The notes under the pieces were generated by a model. The model did not search any database. It saw only the letters and a program-made list of their open reading frames with translations, and was not told where the DNA came from. From assembly GCF_050948215.1 (NCBI RefSeq), contig NW_027488924.1:62001-126000 (forward strand): 64,000 nt of DNA, given 5' to 3'. The translations under genes were made by a program, and so were the position numbers. This document shows positions 1 through 8,429 of this stretch, in pieces; position 1 is the first letter of the stretch; the number at the start of each line of letters is the position of its first letter. Origin of the DNA: Halictus rubicundus. Lineage: Eukaryota > Arthropoda > Insecta > Hymenoptera > Halictidae.

Positions 1-365
1 AATATGATCCGGATTGTATCGTGTTTGGTATCAGTTTAATCAGAAAAATTCAATAAATATATTGGTGAAAGTCTAGTAAAAAAATAATTGACCATCAAGA
101 AATCTAAGTTTCGATTTAAAGGCCTGAGCTAATGCCAGTTTTTCATTTTTCCCGAACGCTTCTACGATACGCGTCTCTTTCTTTCCCATGGGCTGTCCTT
201 CTTTCCTATGCGAAACTTTAATCGTTCATTACACAAGTAAATATCATCGGAATTACATATATCATATTTGGTATCATTTTAATTAGAAAAATGCCACGAA
301 TATGTTAGTAAAAGTTTCATAAAAAAATAACGAAAAATAAAGAAGTTTTGTAATTGGATTAGTAG
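1..365 (-). repeat. Dispersed repeat R1, copy 1 (reverse orientation)
   Basis: This stretch is the reverse complement of 14285-14640. The shared landmarks are a block reading like GATACCAAACACGAT next to TTTTTCTGATTAAAATGAT, an ACACAAGTAAATATCATCGGAAT segment, and a mid-block resembling CTTTCTTTCC. The unit contains two internal sub-copies of an 'attttcaccaatatatttgt...gataccaaa' motif. It has no open reading frame of note and looks like a non-autonomous element. Weaker copies occur near 33179-33260 and 50765-50990. The window edge truncates this copy. Confidence 0.7.
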
Positions 366-725
366 TGGTATTCTGGTCTCACACCGATATAGCCGCAATG
401 TCGTGGCCGCGACGGCTCTCGAGCTTCGGCGCTCACCGCGGTGGTGTGAGGTTTTCCATTGGCTTGGACACGCAAGGTTGGCACTGGCATACAATGAGAT
501 TTCACTGTAATCGTCAAAGGTACTCTGAAAATCATCAGCTATATCTTACGAATAACGCCTCTCAAATAACTTCTCATCGCTAGAGACGTTGAATACGCAT
601 ACGCCGTTACTCCGAGATTCGATAAACCATGGATGACGAATAAAAATCGTGAAGAGTATCTTACGGATAAACTGTGGTGAATATACATCTGAGAAAGTTG
701 AGTACGAATAAAAGATAACTGAAAG
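366..725. other. Unannotated stretch between R1 and T1
   Basis: I see no conserved protein, RNA or repeat here. Short open frames on both strands (up to about 72 codons) overlap each other and look like chance. The right end carries TTAA at 726-729, the putative target site of the following transposon. Confidence 0.5.
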
Positions 726-844
726 TTAAAGGCTATAGCCGGTTTTGGGGGTCAAATCTGCCCTGGAAGGGATTTTATTCCAATTTGCGCCATTCGATAG
801 CCTACCAAAAAAGATACCTTTCAACCAAGTTTTAGCCCTATAGC

Positions 845-1072
845 TCATCTGTGAGGGTAGTTATAGAGGAAAAACGAAAATCCAGTTTTTGGCCCATTTT
901 CCCCATTTAATGACAATTTAAAATTCTGAAAAAAATCTGACACATTTCTGATACCAAACCGCATACTTTGAATCGTTTTCAGATTTTTTCGTTGCAAACT
1001 CTGGCTGTAAACATCGAAAAACACGAAAAAAATCGAAAAAATGCAGATTTCATATGGAAATCGAAGAGACAC
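845..1072 (-). other. ORF-like segment in T1 left TIR, conserved in T2
   Basis: This is a 75-codon open frame on the minus strand, mirrored at 3121-3348 (+) in the right arm. The T2 arms hold a similar frame (17134-17379 minus, 19280-19525 plus). Aligned conceptual products share SL-x2-KNLK, an FFQNF block, an EN and a final NYPH. DNA similarity is also clear, so conservation may lie in the nucleotide sequence, for example as transposase-binding sites, rather than in protein. I do not recognise a domain and would not call it a gene without evidence of codon-level selection. Confidence 0.35.
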
Positions 1073-1356
1073 TAGAACAGAATTAATTTAGCAATGAGAT
1101 ATTGTCCTAAGTATTATGCTCAATTTTTTTCAAATTCCTGCGATTGGTGCGTCATAGTAGGAAAAAATAAAAACCACTTTTTTCGGCGTTTTTTCTGTGA
1201 AAAACTAGGTTATAATTATCGTAAAAATATATTATGTAATATTAAACATCCCTAAGTTCAGAGAAACATCGTCCAGACTTTAAAAATTACGTAATACAAA
1301 AAACGACAATTATACTGCGCACGATATATCCCAATATTTCGAAGGTATTTTAAACG

Positions 1357-1440
1357 GCGCCGGTTGGTGCAGTAGCTATGGTCTCCGACTGCGGAACCGC
1401 TGAAGACTTTTTGGACCAGGTTCGAATCCTGCCCCGGTCC
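1357..1440 (+). ncRNA. tRNA-like Pol III unit in T1 left TIR
   Basis: An 84-nt unit reads inward. The putative acceptor arms GCGCCGG (1357-1363) and CCGGTCC (1434-1440) form five Watson-Crick pairs and one G-U pair, with one mismatch. An A-box-like TGGTGCAGTAGC follows position 7. A consensus B box GGTTCGAATCC sits in a T-arm with a CAGG/CCTG stem. The anticodon arm is degenerate: GTCTCC and GAAGAC can pair around a GCGGAACCGC hairpin, but no clean anticodon loop is present. A run of at least eight T starts three bases after the unit, as expected for a Pol III terminator. It is unlikely to be a charged tRNA. It may be a Pol III promoter or a decayed type II (Leu/Ser-like) tRNA gene. Confidence 0.6.
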
Positions 1441-1738
1441 AAGTTTTTTTTTCTTTAATCAGATGTTTCTTCGATTTCTAACCGTATGATTGTTGTTACG
1501 CTGTTGTAAAAACATTTTTTAACTATGTTTAAATTATTTTTTAATAATTTTCCGGAAAAATATTTTTGGAGTACTTTCGGCCTTTAGTCATCTACGGGCT
1601 GTATTATTACTTATCTACTTAACATTTTTTTTACATGGAATAAGGGATTGATTATTTTTGTGACAGAAAATATATACATGAAGTATTATTAGGAATACTT
1701 ATCTGTAATAATTATAGGTGGATTGGTGTGCAGTGGAA

Positions 1739-2305
1739 TCATGTATGGCGTTTTCTGTCTTCGTCGCTATCTTCCTCAATTGTCGGTGTTATTTGGTCGT
1801 TATTGAAAATTCTGGTGAGCGACTCTGCTACCCGAACTATGTCTGTGTCGTATCGAGCATAAGATAAATAATAAATGATAGCAGCTACATGTGAGCAACA
1901 TCCAATAGTGCGATTACCATTGGCACATTCACAACAATACCGTTTTATACCGGAATGACCAGTTGAGTTTGGTATATAATCTATGTAGCATTTGTACGTT
2001 TTGCGGTTGATATGTCGCGATTTTACTTCGAATTTTACAATATTATTTTCTATTAAATAACGGACATTAATTTTATGATCGTGTTCATCCATTATCTCGG
2101 CCAAATACGAAACAGCTTGAGATAATTGGTATGATCCCGTGAAAAGTATCTTCAAATCGTCTTCTGTCATTTCCGGAAAATCAAAAATATCGGTGGAAGA
2201 TATGTTTTTAAACGGCGTTTTTCTGCGACAGCTGCCCGTTGCTTGTAAAAGATGTAATAAGAAACAGCAAAGACTATTGGAACACCTCAATAAAGCAATG
2301 TCCAC
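1739..2305 (-). pseudogene. C-terminal fragment of DDE transposase with SWIM zinc finger (T1 cargo)
   Basis: The frame of 188 codons encodes the C-terminal part of a transposase. After an unrelated-looking start, residues about 26-72 contain FPEMTEDDLKILFTG and a tyrosine/glutamine-rich helix shared almost word for word with the T2 cargo. Residues 125-139 form a SWIM-type zinc finger, C-x-C then C-x-H (CEC at 125-127, CSH at 137-139), followed by hydrophobic IIYYLSYAR. The family, as I know it, has an upstream DDE_Tnp_4 nuclease whose catalytic acids are missing here, so this cannot catalyse transposition. The initiator is probably not real. It is framed by the TIRs and transcribed, if at all, leftwards. 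The SWIM finger may bind DNA or partner proteins. Confidence 0.7.
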
Positions 2306-2559
2306 GGCTCAATTGTTTCAGTTCCAAAGTCCTGAATCGAAAATGTCCTTCATCAGGAATTTTTCCAGACAACAATGGTTATAGTTGTCCGAAGCATAAA
2401 CCTCGTTTTCATAATATCCCTAATAATATTTTTACTTGACAGAAACAGATACAGCAATACCTCCCGATCCCAATATAACACTAGATTTATTATTAACAAT
2501 AAGTAATGTACCAACTATAGATAAAAGATTTAATAGACAAGTCGATGCACTTATTCCAT

Positions 2560-3463
2560 GTAAAAAAAATGTTAAGTAGATAAGTAATAATACAGCCCGT
2601 AGATGACTAAAGGCCGAAAGTACTCCAAAAATATTTTCCGGAAAATTATTAAAAAATAATTTAAACATAGTTAAAAAATGTTTTTACAACAGCGTAACAA
2701 CAATCATACGGTTAGAAATCGAAGAAACATCTGATTAAAGAAAAAAAAACTTGGACCGGGGCAGGATTCCAACCTGGTCCAAAAAGTCTTCAGCGGTTCC
2801 GCAGTCGGAGACCATAACTACTGCACCAACCGGCGCCGTTGAAAATACCTTCGAAATATTGGGATATATCGTGCGCAGTATAATTGTCGTTTTTTGTATT
2901 ATGTAATTTTTAAAGTCTGGACGATGTTTCTCTGAACTTAGGGATGTTTAATATTACATAATATATTTTTACGATAATTATAACTTAGTTTTTCACAGAA
3001 AAAACGCCGAAAAAAGTGGTTTTTATTTTTTCCTACTATGACGCACCAATCGCAGGAATTTGAAAAAAATTGAGCATAATACTTAGGACAATATCTCATT
3101 GCTAAATTAATTCTGTTCTAGTGTCTCTTCGATTTCCATATGAAATCTGCATTTTTTCGATTTTTTTCGTGTTTTTCGATGTTTACAGCCAGAGTTTGCA
3201 ACGAAAAAATCTGAAAACGATTCAAAGTATGCGGTTTGGTATCAGAAATGTGTCAGATTTTTTTCAGAATTTTAAATTGTCATTAAATGGGGAAAATGGG
3301 CCAAAAACTGGATTTTCGTTTTTCCTCTATAACTACCCTCACAGATGAGCTATAGGGCTAAAACTTGGTTGAAAGGTATCTTTTTTGGTAGGCTATCGAA
3401 TGGCGCAAATTGGAATAAAATCCCTTCCAGGGCAGATTTGACCCCCAAAACCGGCTATAGCCT
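2560..3463 (-). repeat. T1 right terminal inverted repeat
   Basis: This is the mirror of 730-1645 with only scattered substitutions. It carries the second tRNA-like unit (2753-2836, minus strand) and the ORF-like stretch at 3121-3348 (+). It ends CCGGCTATAGCCT at 3463. Confidence 0.85.
2753..2836 (-). ncRNA. tRNA-like Pol III unit in T1 right TIR (B box mutated)
   Basis: This is the inverted copy of 1357-1440, again facing inward and again followed by a T-run (A-run on the plus strand at about 2740-2749). I see two differences from the left copy: a C to T in the A-box side (AGTTATGG), and GGTTGGAATCC in place of GGTTCGAATCC, which breaks the invariant B-box TTC. If Pol III uses either copy, this one should be weaker. 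Confidence 0.55.
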
Positions 3464-6400
3464 TTCAAAATTTTACATTAATCTTTGCCCATCTCTGCCA
3501 GATGTGTACGAGGACTGACCAGACCCGCGCGGAGCGGAAATACAAAATGTTACGTCCCGCGGTTCGATTCGGTGCGCAACAGCGCGAATCACGAGGCCGC
3601 GGACAAGGCATTAATAATAATTTCAGCTTTTGAGGCCGCACGGCGAGTATAACCGTGCCTGACTCGGGACACGAGACTTTCGGACGCGCGTAATTTAATG
3701 TCTGACACTCACCGGACCAGACCCCTTCGGCAGGCTCTCACCTGGCTAGACCCCTTCGGCTGACGCTCTTCAGGCAAAGTCCCTTTGGCTGACCCTCGCC
3801 GGCTGTGTCGTATAGGCTTGGTGTTGTGGACGCTGCTCGTCCTGTGGGAGAGGATTCTCCTGGTGCTCGGCGGGCTGACACTGGGCCCTCTCTCGAAGAT
3901 GGTCGACAGGAGCCAGCGTGATTCGGGCGGGCATCCTCCAGGGGATTTATTCCTGTTGGTCAGGAGTGCTGTGCGGAGTGGGTCAGTGGAGCGAGGGTGA
4001 GTCTGGTCATGAATGAATGGTGGGGTAGGAAGCGTTAACGCGAGGAGTGCGAATCGAGGGACGCGATGACGTACTACCGAGCGTCGTCGCGCCGTTTAGG
4101 GTGAGGTGTTTAGCGGGATATTATGAGTGCGGGAAGGTACGTGTGATGGTAAGGTGGATTGGTAACTTAACTATCGGATTGTTCTTATGTCCTATCGTGT
4201 TTGTCTTACGTTAAATGTGTACTTAGAGCTACGCAAACATAAGATCGAATAAATAATTTTATTTATTTATCACCGACAAAGATTTTGAGACAGTGAGGTT
4301 TTTTAAAGGACTTTTAGGGCTATTTTGAATGAATCAACCTGGATCTTGGCCTACCAACCTCTTTCGTTTGGTGGATATTGAAGTAAGTAGAACAGAGTAC
4401 GATTAAAGGTCAATGCATATCTCACCGGCCGGCCGCCGGCCGTTTTTTCCCCGTTTATAAGAATTTTGGGGTCCGGGACAGCCATTGGAGAGGGTTCGAG
4501 AGGCTCGGAACAAAGGCACAGCGTGTCCTCTGCTACCAGAACCCCAGGGGTTCGCTGCCCAATGCTAGAGCCGGCCGACTAGCCTGCGAACATTCTACGA
4601 AGACAGAATGAACATGCTGTATTTATTTAAAAAGCTATCAACCAGAACTTTCCTCAGTTCCTCGTGGTTAATAGACCTTGTTAAGGAATTTAAACGTTAT
4701 AACGAACAAAATAACAATTTATTACTACGCTAACGAAAAAGAAAGAATACCATCTGACAATCTGTGCGGTGAAACAATTCATCATTATTTATTTCAAAAG
4801 CTGTTAACTAGAACATTTCAGAGTCCCTCGTGGTAATAGATGGGGAATACCTTGTTAAGGAATTTAAACGTTATAACAAACAAAATAACAATTTATTACT
4901 ATGCTAACAAACCTATTCCCACCTCAGGCGCGCCTGTAGGCCCAACTAGACCCAACTACGCAAACATAGTAATGATTTCGTCGGACGGTGATCATAAGGT
5001 AATTAAAAAACACGTCGCAGAAACTAATTTTTACGCTCGCCTCATCTGACTTTGCTCGTCATAAAATTGATGGACTACAAATCTGACATTTCTAACGGTT
5101 CACATACGTGCAAGGATACATGGTGTGCATCATTACCGCCAAGTGGGAAATTCTAGTTATGTCTCCTGCGGCGAACTTCTGTCACGAAGAAACCTCGGAA
5201 TTGTCCTTCGCGTGGGGGTAAAAAGCGCGATCCGAGATATTATTTTCGGGTAAGAGACGAGGGTCGCTGTGGAGACAGGTACAACCTGGCCTTGAAATAA
5301 TTTTAATTTCGCCATTTTGGAAGTGTCACCGTTTTTAATTGCTCGGGTGTAGCATTTTTACATTCGTCGAAGAGGTCCGGGTCTACAAATTACTTTATAG
5401 TAAACAGATGTTGTCCGCCTGTGCCGACTTCCAGCTCAATAGTAATAATCTGTCATAAACCGCTACATACAGAGCAGCGCCGGGGGCGGTACCTAAACAA
5501 ACCGAGTCTATCGTAGGTATGCCTATCCCCATCTCTGCCGCGGCTGTTGGCCCAAATTTTTGAGGCCGAAGGCCGTCACGCTACACAGCTGTGTGACCGC
5601 TGTAGCCAATATTTCGAATTCAGCCGAAAATGCGTGTGAAACAAGGCCTGCCTCTTCCACTCTGAACCAATCGGCCGCGCATTCGTATCTAGATACGTCA
5701 CCGCAGTCCTGCCGGGGAACCTTCTTCTAAGCTTCGCATCAATACGATGTCACCACTTCGAACCCATACGAAATGGCGTCTTGCCACCCCCTACAATCGT
5801 GTAGTAGTGGGCGGTAACAGTTTCATATCTTAGCCCACTCCTATAACCCACAGCTTTACATCCAGTATCATGGAGTTAATCACACGGGAATTTCTTAGTA
5901 AAAATAGTATCTATTGAGTCATTGGGAAACAAGAATGCACAGGTTACCTGAAAGATGGCAACAAGTCCTTACAAATAATGGAAATTATATCATTGAATAA
6001 TATTAAACACGTATTTTTATAAATTGATTCAAATGTTTTCTTTAAAATACGACAGAACTTTCCCTCCAATCTAATATATTTTTATAACAGTTTCAAGTAC
6101 CCAATATTTGCAATTTTTGATGCTCCGCGAATTAAAAAACGGAATTTCAAACAGGAAGAATCGTAGAATACGACCATATTTTAAAAAATTTTTTTACACT
6201 TTATAACCGGTGGGAGAATTTCCAGAACAAAGATGGTTCTAATATATTTTCATTAAGAAATTACATTTGCGTATAACAAGATAAATTATTTAAAAAGAAT
6301 TTTATATGTATAATTTACGTATGATAAAATACATATAAGGATGTGCGATTCATGTGCAATTGCAGCAGTTCATGTGCAATTAACAATTGCATCATTTCTT

Positions 6401-6485
6401 TAAATAGAAATGCATATTTTTTTTTGCACAGATCGATTCTTCCTTTCATTCTACGTAAAAAATGATTAGGGTACCATGGCAAAAA
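3464..6485. other. Unassigned region with GC-rich tandem repeats and a partial duplication
   Basis: No protein-coding gene is recognisable. At 3548-3571 a TGTTACGTCCCGCGGTTCG block matches the reverse complement of 16880-16903 and looks like an LTR end. About 3710-3800 holds three imperfect ~30-bp units around GACCCCTTCGGCT. A GC-only CCGGCCGGCCGCCGGCCG palindrome lies near 4426-4443. About 4615-4735 and 4785-4910 are a direct duplication, ~175 bp apart, sharing CCTTGTTAAGGAATTTAAAC. The long open frame at 3785-4000 lies in the repeat-rich part and is not convincing. Confidence 0.4.
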
Positions 6486-6518
6486 AATTATTAGATCTCG
6501 AGATATTTTCAAAAAATA
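6486..6518 (+). repeat. Left copy of a 33-bp inverted repeat flanking the solo LTR
   Basis: The sequence aattattagatctcgagat and the following attttcaaaaaat reappear as the reverse complement at 8010-8042. The solo LTR lies just inside this arm. It is probably the end of an older element into which the LTR inserted. Confidence 0.65.
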
Positions 6519-6839
6519 TCATATGTTACGTATGGAGACGTTCTCCACGTTTATTTCGATTAGAATTTCTAATCTCTTTTCTGAGAACGAAAAGCGTCCC
6601 AACAGGCCCCTTTTATTAACGAAAGATACTGTATGCCTTCTTTATACCAAAATCTCTAAACACTCCCTTCTGGCATCCGTTAATCAATATTCTGATAGGA
6701 AATAGCCCGGATAACCTTCATTAACCCCTTTCAACGAAAATCTAACTGAGCCCTGCTTTTCATTAGAAGTGACAAAAAATGTGACTGTGACCCTACGCGA
6801 TATCAAATCTTAAACACAGTACCCCTTTCATTTTCAAGG

Positions 6840-6847
6840 TATATAAA
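6840..6847 (+). promoter_or_regulatory. TATA box of the L1 LTR
   Basis: TATATAAA lies about 315 bp into the LTR, at the position expected for a U3 promoter. The same box (as tttatata) is kept in the opposite-strand copy near 42530. Confidence 0.55.
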
Positions 6848-7353
6848 CCCATTCGTTTTCATCCTCTTCGGTTAGTCGAGAAGCGGTTCAGTTGAGATTC
6901 AGAAACGGTTCCGTAACGTTATAGTAATCGTGCAGTCACGTCGCGTTACAGAGTCAAGTCTAGTGAGATCGGGTTAAAGTCCCTTTCGAATCAATTCATA
7001 ACCTTATAGATTCCGTTAGTTCGGTATATATTCTATTTGGCATTCAACAATCGCCATCTAACCCCGCATTGCCAGTGCGTCAACACCGTTCAACATAGGT
7101 AAACAATTCCTCTAATTGTACATTTATTATATTCATTCGCGACACAAACAACAACACTTGTAGTAATTTCAATTCAGAATAAATTGTCTTGTTTGTTAAC
7201 TCGCGTACCCTTAATTATAGCCTAAAATCCTAATATAATAATTGAACGTTCCCACACGATACAATCTAACCGCTCGGATTGTATCAATTAAATTATATAG
7301 AAGTTACGAGGCTTACTAATACTTAAATTCGATTCAACGAAGATTTCTCCAAC

Positions 7354-7715
7354 CTAGTGGCTCCTCGATTTCGCATTGAGTGCGTCCACGAAATTATACC
7401 ATCCTAGGCGGATCCCCGATTTCGCATTGGGTTCTTCCGCATCCTAGCAGCTCCCTGATTTCGCATCAGGTGCGTCCGCGCTCTTATACAACCTCCTTTC
7501 GTATCGGGTTCGCCGCGTGTTCCCTAGTGACTCCTCGATTTCGCATCGGGTGCGTGCACGAAGTTTCATCCTCCTAGTAGCTCCTCGATTTCGCATCGGG
7601 TGCGTCTGCGTTTGACACCAACCTCCCAGAGGTTCCCTGATTTCGCATCAGGTGCGTCCTCGACGTCAACTATCCTAGCGGCTCCTCGATTTCGCATCGG
7701 GTGCGTCCGCGTACC
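7354..7715 (+). repeat. ~50-bp tandem array with a conserved mini-hairpin, inside LTR L1
   Basis: Seven recognisable units plus one degenerate unit begin CTAG and contain CTCCTCGATTTCGCATCGGG or a variant. Each unit has a 6-bp stem around a five-base loop TTCGC, and substitutions keep the stem paired. The minus-strand copy at 41628-42055 has about nine more units with the same property. Confidence 0.75.
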
Positions 7716-8009
7716 TAACTAACAATTGAAACCATATTCCTATATAGGGGGTAAAAATCCCCTCGCCGGCCTCTCGCGCTGCTCATAGCCCTGGCTCGTA
7801 ACACATACATTTTCTTGTATTTATTGAAATACAGCTACACTTTTTCAAAATCTTAGTTTTCGTACTCGAGTTACGATACGTGAATTGCTACTGAATTACG
7901 AAATGCTTACTCGTACAAATCGGTTTCTGTTATGATAACAATGCCGAAAGGGTGTTTACCTTTACAACATAGTTATTAAGCGTTTGAGTATCTTCTTCAA
8001 TAAAGACAT

Positions 8010-8042
8010 TTTTTGAAAATATCTCGAGATCTAATAATTTGT
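8010..8042 (-). repeat. Right copy of the 33-bp inverted repeat
   Basis: It reads attttttgaaaatatctcg and then agatctaataattt, the reverse complement of 6486-6518. The segment 7808-8009 between the LTR and this arm is the remnant interior of the host element. Confidence 0.65.
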
Positions 8043-8425
8043 GTTTCTTCATGAATAAGTAAAGGACTCAAGCGCGTATAATTCCATAACGCTATTTCCG
8101 AGCGCTTCAAGTACCTACAACTCGAAACTTCAAACTGTTATATCTCATCATGGAAGTATCTGACAAAAAAATGTTTCAGACAAAATTGACTTGTTTTTTC
8201 CGGTAGAATCTAAATATGTAACATTTTATAGGGGGTTCCATTTAAAATGACAAAGGTAACTCCCCTCCCCCGTTAAAGGGGAAGGGAGGCCACTTCACGT
8301 TTATGTAGTCAGAAAGGCCCTTCTTCAGTTCCATGCAATTTAAGACTAAGAACTTTAAAATCGATGGCATAGTTTTCGAGATATTGAGCTGTTCAGAGTT
8401 ATGTGGGCCACCCTGTATATATATA
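8043..8425 (-). repeat. Dispersed repeat ending GGGTGGCCCAC (reverse of the CAGGGTG family)
   Basis: The stretch ends GTGGGCCACCCTGTATA, the reverse complement of the TATACAGGGTGG start seen at 22438, 25551 and 46855. The body has the usual features of that family: long A/T tracts and a 'tttaaaatcgatggcatagttttcgagatat' type segment. A short TA microsatellite abuts the end (8417-8431). No coding content is recognised. Confidence 0.45.
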
Positions 8426-8429
8426 TATA

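Larger units (their letters stand above)
730..1645 (+). repeat. T1 left terminal inverted repeat
   Basis: This arm pairs with 2560-3463. From outside in it holds the AGGCTATAGCC end, a region with an ORF-like stretch (845-1072 on the minus strand), a tRNA-like unit (1357-1440) ending in a T-run, and an inner AT-rich part that ends near a 'ttccatgtaaaaaaaatgttaagtagataagtaataata' block shared with the other arm. Confidence 0.85.
730..3463. mobile_element. T1: DNA transposon with ~0.9-kb TIRs carrying tRNA-like units
   Basis: The outer ends read AGGCTATAGCCGG inward from 730 and from 3463 on the other strand. The inverted arms run about 730-1645 and 2560-3463 and are near-identical. The flanks are TTAA (726-729) and TTCA (3464-3467), which fits a TTAA duplication with one substitution. 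The interior (1646-2559) holds a minus-strand fragment of a DDE/SWIM transposase. The element is non-autonomous as it stands. A diverged relative, T2, lies at 17085-19575. The superfamily is uncertain: the transposase remnant points to the IS5/Harbinger-like DDE_Tnp_4 group, while a TTAA target is also typical of Kolobok and piggyBac. Confidence 0.85.
6524..7803 (+). mobile_element. Solo LTR (family L1), plus orientation, TSD CATA
   Basis: The LTR starts TGTTACGTATGG and ends GGCTCGTAACA, and is flanked by the 4-bp duplication CATA (6520-6523 and 7804-7807). It has the layout of an LTR: a TATATAAA box at 6840-6847, a likely start region around 6870, and a tandem array (7354-7715) in the downstream part. 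No internal gag-pol, primer-binding site or second LTR is nearby, so it is solo, produced by LTR-LTR recombination. A second, independently inserted copy is at 41540-42863 (minus, TSD CGTA), and a decayed piece is at 28200-28420. The superfamily (Gypsy or BEL) is not decidable here. Confidence 0.85.

Noticed and set aside
1357..1440. Calling these units functional tRNA genes
   Set aside because: The anticodon arm is degenerate in T1, and the acceptor fails to pair in T2. 'tRNA-like' is the most the sequence supports.
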